This document shows, one piece after another, positions 25,198-37,980 of a DNA stretch of 64,000 bases. Both the position numbers and the translations under genes were made by a program. How positions within the stretch are numbered: the first letter of the stretch is position 1; each line of letters opens with the position of its first letter. This DNA is from Pseudoscleropodium purum (lineage: Eukaryota; Streptophyta; Bryopsida; Hypnales; Brachytheciaceae), in contig OZ017798.1 in the NCBI GenBank assembly GCA_963969395.1, positions 10,966,173 to 11,030,172 on the forward strand, given 5' to 3'. The notes beneath the pieces are model-generated. The model saw only the letters and a list, made by a program, of their open reading frames with translations. It did no database searches and was not told the DNA's origin.

Positions 25198-25463
25198 CTT
25201 TAGAAGACTATTTCAGGATGATTCCTAAAATTGTGAACAAGCGTACTACTATCTAGAATATAATTTTTTAATAAAATAATTTTAAAATAAAAGATATTAT
25301 AATATTTTATAAATATATATATAATAATTAAATTAATATTATTTGATGTGGTAGGGACTCAACCACTTTAGATTTTTCACACGCCAATGTTTCCAGATTG
25401 TTTTTGAGTTCTTAATAGTCTGAAAACTCGTAGTCTTCTTGTAGCTAGATAAATCCTCTAATG
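25198..25463 (-). mobile_element. MITE family 1, copy E, inserted in copia RNase H
   Basis: The left end TTAGAAGACTATTTC and the right end ATAAATCCTCTAATG match the family ends. The block GATGTGGTAGGGACTC is shared with the complement of copies A and B. On the lower strand the RNase H text runs GVTTTKKLI...QHLFAKI up to its right edge and resumes beyond its left edge with GLKKSNG and then ILYCDNKYC, so the element splits the domain. Confidence 0.75.
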
Positions 25464-27374
25464 AATCTTAGCAAATAGATGTTGAATCTAGATTAGTTTC
25501 TTAGTTGTTGTCACACCTACAACGTATTCAACTTCAATGAATGACAGTATATGCTACAACGGATTGTTTCTTTGAATGCTATGAAATGAGGCCATTACCG
25601 AAGCAAAAATAGAATTTAGAAGTGGATCCTTTGAAATCAACATCCCCTCCTCCAATCCATATTAGTCCAATCTTGAAAAATAGAGTCAATATTATATAAA
25701 TAAATGGAAGTTTAAAAATAGATTCGAGATAATTTAGTATGTTGAAGTTATTCAAAAATCCGTTTAATACTAGGCTTGTATAAAAGACCAAGGTTGGCTA
25801 TAAACTAAGCAAAATGATTTATGGAATAAACTAAATCAAGTTGTGTACAAATAAATAAATAATTAAATATTGAAGACTGCCAATTGAATTGGCAAAAGGG
25901 ATTGTATGCATAAAAGACTCTTGATTCAAACTTTAAAGAGACATGTCTTTTAGAAATTTCATCTCAACTATTACACAAAGGTATATATTAACAAGTTTGT
26001 AGATTTTTAGTTTGCATATATATTGAACTTAGTCAATAGGTCAGGGATATATTTAATTAGCTTGTATCAAAATAAATTGTCAATTTGGTCTATCACTTTG
26101 TACTTGGATACCAAGAAGATATATAATATCTTGTCTATTAGTCATAGCAAAATGATGTGATAAAGAAGTCTTTTGGTCAAGTAAATAAGTAAATAAGGTA
26201 AAAAATTTGATATGAGAACAAGGTCATCTATGTAAAGGCCGAAAAGAATATACCATTTCTTAGAATGCTTGATATAAATATTGGTATCATGAAACTATCT
26301 AGTAAAGCCTTATATAATGAGATGAGACTCAAATTTCTCCTACCATACTCGTAGCCTCGTAGGGTCTATTTCAATCTATATAAAAATTTTAATAAGCATC
26401 AGATTAAGTGTTTGAAACTTGGTTAAAAAATGACTTCTAATTGAAGAATGTAGAGTTCTTCATAAAGATCACCATGCAAATTGTAATAGTGACGTTGATT
26501 TGATGGATATGAAGGTCATTAATGGTTGCTAAATTTAATAAAATGGAAAGAAAGGTGATGCAAATTACTAGAGAAAATGATTCATAATAATCTACTTCAA
26601 TCTATTGTAAAAAAGTCACAAGCTAATAAGCATGTTTTAAAATTATCTAAGGTGCCATCAACAATATATTTATGGAAAAGGAGCCATTTTATGCTAATGA
26701 TTGATTGATTAGGAGGAAGTTCAAGTGAGGTCCATGTTTTATTCTTTAGTAGAGACCTATAGCCACTTGCATATATAGCATTTTGCAAATCAAATGCTTC
26801 AGGATTTGTCATAGCTTTAGCAGCAATAGCAAGATCAATAAGCTTCTGCATGCACATAAGAGGGTTCATCATGAAAATGTTGAATGTTGTTGAGTTCCCT
26901 TCTTGCTACAAGTTGATTATTGATTCATTGTAATGGCAAAGATTGATGAACAAATAGGGATTAAATATTCAGAACAAATGACCAAACTTTTGAAGAACTG
27001 AAGAAGTGATTGACTTTGGTCAAGAGAGTCAAGTGGATCTAATGATTGTGGTCTAGTTGGTAAATTGAATTGTGTTGATGAGTCAAGAGTCATTGAGGAT
27101 GTTGTGTTGGTTTAGTTGGTTGTTGATCAAGTGAGCTTGGTATGGAGATAGGTACGATATAAACGCCCAAGTCATTTAGATGATGTATCAAAAACCAAGA
27201 AGGTTGATTAGTGAACAATTGATTTTCATGAGAAATTACATCTTTACTAGAGAAGATTTTCTTATCTTCTAAAGAGTAAACCCAATACCCTTTGATGCTT
27301 TGACCTTTAAGGTTCACCATAGCCAATAAAGAGAAATTTTGAAGCTTTATCATCTATTTTATGCCTTTCCACAT

Positions 27375-27618
27375 CATTAGAAGATTTTGGAGGGGCTAGG
27401 AGGGTTGTTTCAAGCCTGTTCCTTTTATTGTTCCCTTGGTAGCTAAAGAAAGGTTGTTTTTAAAATATTTATTGAAAAAAAAAAGTTAAAATTTTTTTTT
27501 TAATTAAATTCTTTTTGGAATTTTTTTTATATAACATGGTAGTTGCTATAGCAAGTTCTTAGATTGTGAAATTTTTTGAGAACTCACATCCCTTTAGAGT
27601 AGCTAAATCTCTCTAATG
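27375..27618 (-). mobile_element. MITE family 1, copy C, inserted in copia integrase
   Basis: It starts CATTAGAAGATTTTGGAGGGG and ends CTCTCTAATG; 244 bp. The block TTTCAAGCCTGTTCC...GTTCCCTTGG matches copy D. It lies between integrase fragments at 28035-27650 and 27353-27200 of the copia element, so it entered after the copia copy. The flanks (CCACAT / TATATAC) show no clear target duplication. Confidence 0.8.
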
Positions 27619-28504
27619 TATATACATGAGAATATGTATAACAACCAAATATTTATAAATGGATTAAATGGGGCTTAAAATTAGTCCAAAGTTCAAATGG
27701 TATAAAATTATCTAAAGTAGTTGTATATCAAAATTTCTACTTGTAGTAGGATGTAGTAATTGCTTTAGTTCAAGATGTATTGGGAAAATTGGTTGTCTTG
27801 AGCATGCTAGAAGCTACTCAACTAAGATTCGAATTTTACACTCAGAGACACCATTCTCTAGAAGATTATAGGACATAGTAAATTGTCATTGTATTCCATA
27901 ATCTATACAAAAGGTATTAAACTTCTTAGAGATAAATTCCCTCCTATTTTTTGAACAAAGTACAAGAATTTTTGATTGATTTTGATTTTCAACAAGAGCC
28001 TTATATTGTTGAAAATATGTAAAAGTGTTAGGATTTAAAATAAAAAATAGACAAGTCTATAATGAGGATAATCATCAATGAAAAGTAAAAAACAAAGTGC
28101 TCTTTGTAAAGTGGCAATTTTCATGAGTCCACATACATTTGTATATATAAGGGCTAATAGCTTAATAGCATGTATGGATGATTCTTGTAGGTAAAACATT
28201 CGATTACGTTTATGGAAGATGCATCCTTCACAAAATATAATTCTATGCTTCAATTTAGGTAGCTTGATAATGAACTCTTTTGATTGTATAGTATTAAGAG
28301 AAGACAAATTTAAATGACCCCAACTAATGCCACTTTTGGGTATCAACATCTTGTTGAGTAATTGATCATGTATATGACACATATTGCATTGGTTCTATTC
28401 CAATTCCAAGATGAAATAAATACTTGGTATTTTATAACTAATATTGTATTAGAAGGAGAACATGTTGAAATTGTACATCTATCTTCAACAAATTTAGCTT
28501 TCAT

Positions 28505-30410
28505 TGTTTTTAATTGAGTTATTTGGAAAATTAACCCTTAAAGAACCAAACAATGTTTTTTTGGCAACATAGCAATTTTGGGCAGTTCACTACCAATAGA
28601 AAAATTCACTATATTTTTTGAATTTTTTTCTGGATGTGGGGGCATGGAATACCTTGCCACTACACCAAATTTTTTACAATCAAATGTGACCATGAAGAGT
28701 TATGTGGGAAAATGCTATTTTTCATGGATGAGAGGCAAGCAAGGGCAAGGTAATTAACGCTTCAACAAAATTTGCATTGCAATGCCCAACATCACTTGGA
28801 TGGAACTTTGGGCAGCCTTCTAGCCTAGGTTTAAACTAGGGTATTTATTAGACACTTTTCTAGACTAATAAATTTGACACAATGGACAAGGAGATGGTAG
28901 AAGGGAGGTAGTTGCTCTATGGCTTCTTTTGCCCTTCTAGAGAGGGCATTCCTAATTGCTACAAGAGAAAAAAAAGACAAATGCCCAAAGAAGAGATTGC
29001 CAATATGTCATTTGACAATATACCATCCAAAAAAATAGAAGGTATGATGACACATTTGTTTCTTTTCCATTTGTTGGAAAGAAATGTGAAGAAGTTGTTT
29101 TTAGAATCAAATTCATTGTCTATTGAATCCTCAAAGGGTATGGGATAATTTGAAGATGAGAGCTTGACCACTCATTGTCAAAATGTAGGAATTATGTTAT
29201 AAATAGGATTTCAATCCTCATTTTAGCATAGTAGAACAACTTATTCCAAAAAAATTTGAACTAAAAAAAATTGAGAAATAAAGCTAAAATCCATTTCTAA
29301 GAAAACTTTTGTGATTTTGATCCTACAAAAAAGAGTTATGGACAAAATTTAGAGAGGGTTTTTGAAAATGTCAATAAAAATGTCTATTCCAACCCCTCTC
29401 TAAAATTTGTCTATAAATTTTGGTTGAAGATTCAAAATCTCAAATGAACTTTTGGAGATAAAATCTAGCTTGATTTACTACCTTTTTTAAGTTCAAATTT
29501 TTTTAGAAAAATTTATTCTACTATGACAAAATAAGCCTAAAATTTTGATTAGAACATAAATCCTACTTAGTTTTCACTTAACTATTAGCGGTTGAGCTCC
29601 TAATAATTTTAATTTACATATTCCACATAGGTTGTTTTACCTCTCTTCACTCCACTTATATATAGATATTCTCTTCACAAATATGAATATACAATGTGGA
29701 TTGCTTTCCAAGGCTTGGTAGATCATTGCCCTAAATATTTGAATATCCTTGAGAATTAATGATGAATATTTTAAAATTTTAGTTCATGGAATAAAGAACA
29801 TCTTCAAAATTGAGGGAAAGAGGAATATTTTCAAAATCAAAGTGAACATGATTTATTGTTAGTGTTTTGTAACAAGTCAAGCTTTGCTAACCCTAATCCA
29901 GCCTCTTCTTGTATCATGTCCTATATTACTTATTGCCATTTTCTTTAGCTTGGATACAAATTGATTGAGCTTGCCAAACTTTGATATTTTGAGATATTTT
30001 TATTTTTATTTTTTCTTCCTCTAAAGCTAGCTAAAGCCTAAATCTGTATCATTCACATTTTGGAAAAACTTTCGTTTTTGCAAGCCATAAATTGTTGAAA
30101 AAAGGACTTTATATGAGACTTTTTTTGTAGCTAATTCCCTAATGGAATTTTTTGGTACATGTTCTTCAATTTGAAATGTTATGAATTTTTTGAAAATGTA
30201 GGAAAATTTATTAAAAAAATTTTAAAAAAAAGAGGTTTAAGAAAAAAGTGAAATTAATTTGTGCAAAAGCCTCCCCAAATTAGAGTTGCCCGGAGTTTCA
30301 ATGCCCCCCTCCAAAACATTTTTTTCAACTTCAAACGGTTCAATCTCACAATCTATATAGTCAAAACCTCCCATTTTGTTTATTTAAATATAATGAAGTA
30401 ATCTACTATT
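28505..30410. mobile_element. Extra ~1.9 kb splitting the copia protease from GAG-pre-integrase
   Basis: In copia elements about 400 bp separate the protease active site from GAG-pre-integrase. Here protease-side text ends near 30410-30560 and GAG-pre-integrase-side text (AKFVEDRCTI) begins near 28500. The intervening DNA shows no copia wording and includes a large foldback. Its exact ends and its type could not be fixed. Confidence 0.45.
29206..29550. repeat. Long foldback (arms ~140 nt)
   Basis: The left arm (about 29206-29362; CATAGTAGAA, AAAAAAATTTGAACT, CAAAATTTAGAGAGGGTT) is mirrored by the right arm (about 29391-29550; AACCCCTCTCTAAAATTTG, AGTTCAAATTTTTTT, TTCTACTATG). Between them are about 30 bases. 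The structure is that of a foldback MITE. Its two arms have diverged by many substitutions, so it is old. Confidence 0.7.
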
Positions 30411-31640
30411 AGAACTTATGGTTAGGTGCAAGAAGATTTTATTTTTCATTTTAGGGGGTCTTGCTATCAAAACGGCCCATTTTGACTGTTCTTTGGTGAA
30501 ACATAGTCAAAAAACTTCAAGAGTTAATAAAAGTTTTTTAGCCAAACTAAGCACATGGAATATTTTAGTAATCAACAATGGTTTATTAGATTGTAGTTAA
30601 AGAATATAAAACCAATTCCAATCGTTTGGTCAACTATATTGTCTTTCAATTAAATTGTTGTAGGATATTCTAATGTAGAATAGTTCTAGAATAGATTCTT
30701 AAGTAGTAACATTTGTTGACTTGCACTAGAATCCAAAAACCATTGAAAACTTGTGTCAATTGCATCTATATTGTAAATAGATGAAGCAATTCTTCAAAAG
30801 TATTATTATTGAATTATGAGTGTTGATAGTGATCTTGCTTTTTTTTTAATACATTCAAGAGATTTGTAACCTTTCTTGTCACAATAGTGCATATAATAAC
30901 TTGTGAAGTAGAATTATATTGATGGTCATTTTGAAAAGTTTTTTTCTTTAATGGTTGAATTATATTTTTGGTTTTATAAAATTTTCCTTTGATGTAAAAA
31001 ACACTGGATTTATTTGAACATTTTTTATCTATCATGGCATCGTAGCATTTTGTTATAGAATGTTAGAGAGAAATTTTATAAAAGTGAGATTAGTAACATA
31101 TCCTTGGGATGTTATAAATTAGTCCCATAAATTAGGTAAGGCTGCTAACAATAATATAACTTATAAATCACTGAAGTAACAACTTGCTATTGTAGCTTTA
31201 TGCAACATTGCTTGCCAATCCTAAAGAAAGATTATGTGACATTTGCATATGATATAATTTCTTCTCTAAATTTATTTGAGATCTTTTGTTGAATCATTCA
31301 TAAATTTGTTTAAATGTATCCCATACTTCTTTGGTTGACGAAGAAATTTGATGGAAGTTATTTATTTTTCACCACAATGAAAGACAATATGAAATTTGGC
31401 TTTCGAATCTTTGAATTTCCAAGTTGAATAAGCAATATGATCACTTGATCTTGAATCTGCTTTTGTACCATCAACTACTTGTCATAATTCAAACCTAGTC
31501 AATAACATTTCAATTTTAATACTCTAGGTCACATAGTTCTCAACATTGAGTGGAGGAATTATATAAATTCTCTGAGCTTGAGGAAGATGAGGTCATAATT
31601 GGATTGAATACATCAAAGGTGGCTAGGTTAAATTATTTCT

Positions 31641-34600
31641 AGAGCTCTTAATGTAGGCTTGTTAAATAGTTTCTCTAATAGCAAAGAACTATGGATTAAA
31701 TTCTCCGAAGTATACTAATGCATCAAGAAAATTTGCAAGTGCATGTGAAATGCCATAAATAAAGTTTGTGAATTTAATTGTTGATCATCTTTTATAAGTT
31801 CTAGAAGTATTGGTTTGAATGGATCAATAGAAATTTGAAAAAATTCATGAATATAAATATATAAATCAAAATGTCAATTTATATTATATAAATATGTACA
31901 TTTGTTGGTTTTCTTAATTACTCTTTTTATTTTTTTACCTTTTGTCAAATTGCCTAGCATCTTGAGTGGGGTGCTTAGTGCATTTTAAAAACAAAATGCG
32001 ACATAATATAGATAGGATTTTATTCATTTGAAATAAAATTTATAAAAGGATTTATAAATAAATCAGGGAACATTCAAAATAGATAAATTCATTATAAGTA
32101 TTTTAGATAGCCTACAAATTTGGGCCATTAAAAATTTGTATATTTAGGGGCTGAAGATTTGAATCCAATATACTATATTTAATATAATAGAGAGAAGATA
32201 GATTTAGACACTCTAGTTCTAAGCTTTTTCTAACAAGTCAATTGTCATTCAAGACATTGTTGTGCATTTGTCAAGATTAGCATATCTCCATGGACCCATG
32301 TAATCAAGACAATTTTACTTTCTAGTTACATTTTTTTTTTAGTGTGAAATGGGTTAAATGTTTAAAAGTTTTTAGTAATCAAGTGTAAATGTGGTGATAT
32401 TTGAAGTTAAAATGTGAAAAAACTTTTTGGTTGAAGTGGTTGTGAACTTGAACGGGTTTTTTAACAAGAGATTGGAAGGGGTGTTTGAGGTAGGATCGTC
32501 ATAAATAGTTTCTCTTCTCTCATTCTTGTCTCTCTTTTATTTTCTCTTGCATTTTGTGATGTGAGGTCACATTTCTTATATGTTGTGTTAATTGATAAAA
32601 TCATAATTGTCATTTTTTCATGTTGTTTTATTCACTTAAGTGATAGTGATAGTGCTTATTGCTTCAAGCATGAAGTTTAATTTTGATGATACATTGCCTT
32701 GAGCATTTTATGAATGTTAAATCAATTAAATTAAATAAATATAATTTAACACTCATTTAAAATGATGAATAAGTATTCTTTGCCTTGAACATTTTATAAA
32801 GGAAAATCTCTTTACAAGAGAATTTGACTATATCTTGAATAGATTTTGTTTATAGTTTTTATTTTATCTCGCAAAAGAAATCTATGTATTAATGCTTAAA
32901 GTAAGATTTGTAGTAGACAGAAATAAAATATTAAGTTAGTAATTAACTTAATAAATTCAATGATTGGAAATTATTTGTAAACTAGGGATTGGTTTGGAAT
33001 TGAATAATCCAGAGATTGGATTTTATTTTGAAATTTAATGATTAACTAGTGATTGGTAATTATTTTCATTTAAAGAATTGGAATATTTTTGTATAAAAAA
33101 TAGACATGTATGTTTAAAATAAAATTAGTGATTGAGATTTATTTTGAGTTAGAACACAAGTTTATATTTTTAGTGAAAAGAAATCATTGAACAATTATAA
33201 ACAATTGATGTACATTTTAAATATTGAATGATTATTTATATGATTAATAAATGGTATTCTAATTGAAGACATGAGTATATGATTGAATGCTTGAGTGTAT
33301 ATTCAAATTTATTTTATTTTTCATTAAAACTTATATTTAGTTGTGTAAATTTAGTAAGTATAATTTAGAATTAGCATTACAATTGGAGAAAAGAGGAGAT
33401 TCAAGATATCATGGTGATGCAAATAAAGGAAGCTTAAAGCTAAAGATAGAAGGATACATAATCAAATAAAGATTGGAGCATTAAAAAGGGAAGAATTTGA
33501 AATTTTTAAAATAATTTAGCAAAGCATATTATAAATCCCTCAAGGGAAATTTTAGAATTGCTTAAAGCATATTTGTGTTAATATATTTGCTTAAAGCAAT
33601 GTCCTTGGTTGTTTTCAATTTCTAAAAAGGATATATGTTATATTTACTGTAAGTAATTGAGACATTAGTGCTTTAAGTGACTTAGATGTTGAGATGATGT
33701 TTGTGCATAGCAATTAATGAATTCTCGATTAAACCGAATTTTCAAAGTTCAAATATATATGTTGTGAGATGTAAGTTGCAAATAAATACATTTGTAATAT
33801 GTTTCAGTAAATTCAAATTATGAGATTTGTGGATGCAAGTTCCCTTAATTTATACCTTTAGATTTGCATCTTATTTTAAGATAAGACCGGTTGTCAGACG
33901 GACTTAGTAGTTAAAAATTTATATTTATAATTGGATAGAAATTAGAAAGAGAATTTCTTTTCTATTCCTAAATAGACTACGAAATATACCAAATACCCTA
34001 ATATATTAAGATTAACATTATAATTTACCTACAAAGTGACATTAGCTAATTAAATACTAAGCTAATTTGAGTATACCCACGAACAAACCTATTTGGAATT
34101 GCCTTGGTTTTTTGTTTTAGAAAAATTATACTACAACCCATTAGTTTTGTAAACTATGGCCAGACAAAGCATCATTACATTGTCATAGAAGTATCCAGAC
34201 ATAAAAGGAGGGTGGGAGCATTGTTAGACCATATCTTTTGTGTAAAAAAAGTATTAACCACATAAAGTGGCAAAGTGCAATTTTAACTTATATATAAAGC
34301 CATAAGCTTGGTTAAACATGAAAAAAAGTGATCAAATATTTTGAGCAAGGTAGAAGGCAATGTACAGTATGATCTTCAATCCTAAGAATCAAGAAATCAA
34401 CAGATTTTTGAACCTTACTTGGGTTGTTCCTTTACAAAAGAAAGTATCACAAGATAAATGGAAGAATTCAAAGGGGAATACAAACGGCCATGAGTCTAGA
34501 GCATAGCTCTAATTTTAGGACGTCACGCCTCACCTACACCCATAGCAACAAAAACAAACACTAAATTAGTTTCTCACCATATACAAGGTGTCTTCAACGT

Positions 34601-36190
34601 GACGACAGTTGTTATCTGAATCAAAGATAAGACTATGCAACTAAACTTCAAAAGCCATATCCACTAGTGTTTCATACAAATGGCTTTATCAATACTTGCA
34701 ACAATAACCCTATTTCTCAAATGAAATTTTTACAAACATAAAACTTGAGTTGGTATCTTGGTTGAGATTTTGGTATCTATGGTATTTGGAAAATTTTGAG
34801 TAAACCACAAGCTTCAAGAACTTGTTCTAATTATCAAGACTATGCATTCATTGCACATGTAGAGAGACACTATGAAAAAAGGGTTTTTTGTTAGGTGTAC
34901 TGCTTGCTTTCAAGGCCCAAAGAATGAGGGTCAAGTTGATACCCAACCATTTCCATTTCCTACCTAGTTCCATACTTCAACTAACTTATTCAGTTGAATA
35001 TCTCCTACATATATACATGTTTGTCAAAGTAAAAGAAAGAGAGAGCACTCACAAATACATCCATTACTATAATATGAGATACAAAGCATCTACACAAATG
35101 AATAAGGGTTTGTATGCTTTCTTGATTATTTAATGCTCGATCATGTATGCCTTTGACAAATTTATACAAGAGGGAGGGTGCATGGGACACCATACAGGTT
35201 TGTATTGATCTAACTTTCGACTAGTTGATTCATGGCTTAATCAAGTTAAATTTATCATACCAATCATGCTAATTACTATACAATTTACGATTATCATTTG
35301 ATGTGTTCTCCAAAAGTTATGTTTCCAGAGTAAAGTAATCAGCTACTACAAAGTGATTGAGTACTATATTGATCTAACATTACAAGCAATGCATCAATTA
35401 AGCATCACAAGAAAATCGAGCATGGTAGTATCTAGTTCAAGGAATTAAGGAAACTCCATTGCAAGCCATTGGTTATGCTTGAATATGAAGAATCACGCTT
35501 CAAATGTGCCCATGCCCACCACACAACCAAACGATGTGCCAAAAGACATACATGAGGTGTCAACAACGTGATTCAAGTTGTTATCCTAGTCGTATATTAG
35601 AGCAAATAGATGGAGTATACAAATATGAGTTATTTCAAAACAAAAAACATCGTATTGCATTCCCATGCAACTACGAGTAATCACAAAAAAGTTTAAACAT
35701 TGTAATGCACTCCGTGCAACAATAGTTTGAACCCTCTGAAATCTCCCTATAGCATCACCTATAAGATCATTTCCATACCCATGCTACTCATCAAAGACTC
35801 ACGGCTAAGCACACCGAAGTAGTAAAGGTTCTTGGAAGCAAGAAGTACGCTTGTCCACCAACCTGAGTATTGGCATACTCAATGTCATGCTCATACGAGC
35901 TTATTCCATCACAACCTAGTCATCCCATCCATCCTGATGAACTAGCATGTACCGTCTACAACGGTTACTTTCCTTGCTTGTGTCTGGATATCAATTGTAT
36001 TCAATAGAATTGTGTATGCAAAAACTTAGCAACTACTAGTTGTCTGGTCGTGTTATTGCTTCCCTTATTTATTGTGTGGATTTATTTGCCTTATTTGCAT
36101 CAATCACACTAAGTATCCTTTGCATTTTTCCTTGGTTTGGGATTTATGCAATACTTTGGGGAGAGAGAGAGATATTGGATGAAAATCAAG
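31641..36190. other. AT-rich intergenic DNA, no gene recognised
   Basis: No supported frame. The 5' LTR of the copia element should lie in the first part but was not identified. Two diverged segments near 34590 and 35545 share GGTGTC..CAACGTGA and GTTGTTATC wording and may be an old duplication. Confidence 0.5.
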
Positions 36191-36332
36191 CCGATCCCTA
36201 GGTTTCATTAGATGAATCCCCATCATGTGAAACAAATGAAAGGGGTAAAAGTTGTAAATTAGTTACATGCATTGTTACTCCTAACACTTGTTTCACATGA
36301 TCGGGATTCATCTATTGAAACTTAAGGATTAG
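36191..36332. repeat. Foldback, arms ~45 nt
   Basis: Arms 36191-36235 and 36288-36332 pair with about eight mismatches. Shared wording includes AGATGAATCCC and ATCATGTGAAACAA. The loop is about 52 nt. No coding capacity. Confidence 0.8.
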
Positions 36333-37888
36333 CGTCATAGAGCATAGTTTGGCTTTAGGATATACTACCTTATACACATTACTATGTTGAACATTAATTA
36401 CACATTGTTGAATATATTGTTAAAAAAACAACCACAAAGAATGCATGAAAAATAATTGAATTTCATACGTGCTTTCTTTGTACTTTTTTCTAACATGTTT
36501 ACTTTCACATTGCTTTTCAATTCACTTTTTTTCCCTTATAAAGAATATGGCCTACAAGAATTTGCATTGACATAAGCATTATGTAAGTAATGATAGATTG
36601 CCATAGTATAGGTCATTTTTAAAAATTAAGTAATTATAGGGACCCTTCTATTTCTACTTTAGAGGTAAATAGCTCCCCTAAAAAAATATCCCATCACTGC
36701 ACATAGTACACAAAATTTCCATCAAGTGTCCCACTTGAGGCTAGCATTCTATTAAGTAGCCTCGTTGATAATTGTACATATATGCTAATTCACAATTAAT
36801 TTGTAGGACGAATTAGCTCAATATGGATGGTATGAAGTTCAAGCTTTTGTTCTTGGTTGTTTGATGAATTTTAAAATTCAACCAATGCCATATGACAACT
36901 CACCTTGATTGTTTGAATTGGCCATTCTATTAACTTGCAAAAACTAATTGACTACATAATTCACTAACAATCTTAAGAATAATAACTAGTCTAATAATTC
37001 TACTCTTAATTATGATAAAAAACAAACAAACTATTATAATACAATTCCATTTGTGAATCAAACTTCAAATGCAATGATATTATACCTCAATGCAAAATGG
37101 TGACGTGGTGTGGGCCATCTATTAGTTAAATTTGGGCACTTTATTACTATTTAGGTTGAATTCAAGCTAAGAGGGTTAGGTTTGATAGGAGTTTGGGTTT
37201 GTTAGGGATTTAGTTTCTTTGGGGATTTAGCCTCGTAGGGAGGTTAGGTCTTGGAGGAGAGTGAACTTGTAAAGAGGGTTGGAGGGACCATTTGTCCTTT
37301 ATGGTTTGTAGCCTTGGGACCCTATAGTGGGTATTTAAAGGAGTGGCTCTCTCTTACTGAATTCACTTGTTAAGGGGACTTTTTGGTGGGACTTTGCTTT
37401 TGTACTCTAGGGTTTACCAACACTTTAATTAGAGGTTACTTTTGGTTTAAAAATTGATTATTCTTTTCATAATGTTTATAGTTGAGTGCTATTATTTTTG
37501 TATGAGATGGTTACTTTTCTTTAGCTTCTAAAGAAGATTGTTCTTTTGAGTTGATAGGGTGCAATAGGCAAACTTAAGAGGGTTTCAAGTGCTATTGCAA
37601 TTGAAAGGTCTGAGGGTTGAGGATTGGTTTGAGGATAGTTTGTTGGGAATTACTTCTTTTTTGGATTTGTCTTTAATTTGAGTGTGAAATTAGGGTTTTT
37701 TTAGGTCTCTTTTTTTTCTTTCCTTTTCACAAATACTTTCCATAGCTAGGAGCCTTGCACTTTTTTGGATAGAGAGCAAGTCCTACACTAATGGATTGAG
37801 ATTTAAGTCAATTTGATGCACAAACACACATTCAAGCATGAGTTCCACTTTTCATAAATAATTTACAACATCCACAATTTTAAATATA
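36333..37888. other. Intergenic DNA, nothing recognised
   Basis: AT-rich; a G/T-rich stretch (37090-37780) contains runs such as GGGTTAGGTTTG and TTAGGG-like words but no ordered telomere array and no coding frame. Confidence 0.5.
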
Positions 37889-37980
37889 ACAACTCTAAAT
37901 TTAGTAAATTATTCAATTTGCAAATTGAGACAAATTGATATGAATTTGTAAATTGAATAATTTATGAAATTTAGAGTTGT
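37889..37980. repeat. Foldback, arms 38 nt, loop 16 nt
   Basis: Arms 37889-37926 (ACAACTCTAAATTT..., TAAATTATTCAATTT) and 37943-37980 pair with three mismatches. The tight spacing and high identity suggest a recent foldback or a transcribed hairpin. Confidence 0.85.

Larger units (their letters stand above)
24900..31640 (-). mobile_element. Ty1/copia retrotransposon, degraded, with nested insertions
   Basis: Domains read leftward in the normal copia order. gag: MLLTRFEL and STKEVWDTFKQIYE (about 31.5-31.3 kb). CCHC-like knuckle with CDKKGYKSLEC (30893-30850). Protease WFLDSSAS (30748-30722; the usual DSGA has a Ser). GAG-pre-integrase and integrase start: GHLNLSSLNTIQ, FCEGCIFHKRNRMFY (28382-28035). 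Further integrase text (28.0-27.62 and 27353-27200, with GYWVYSLEDKKIFSSKDVI). Reverse transcriptase LLKNKTWTSLELPPNQSI (26872-26597) and the YIDD box in YILFGLYIDDLVLISN (about 26255-26210). RNase H with FCFCFGNGLIS (25.6 kb) and ILYCDNKYCIALATNP (about 25165-25115). Many stops and frameshifts make it dead. LTRs and a primer-binding site were not found. Confidence 0.85.

Noticed and set aside
37090..37780. TTAGGG-like words suggesting telomere sequence
   Set aside because: The words are scattered and irregular, with no ordered array.
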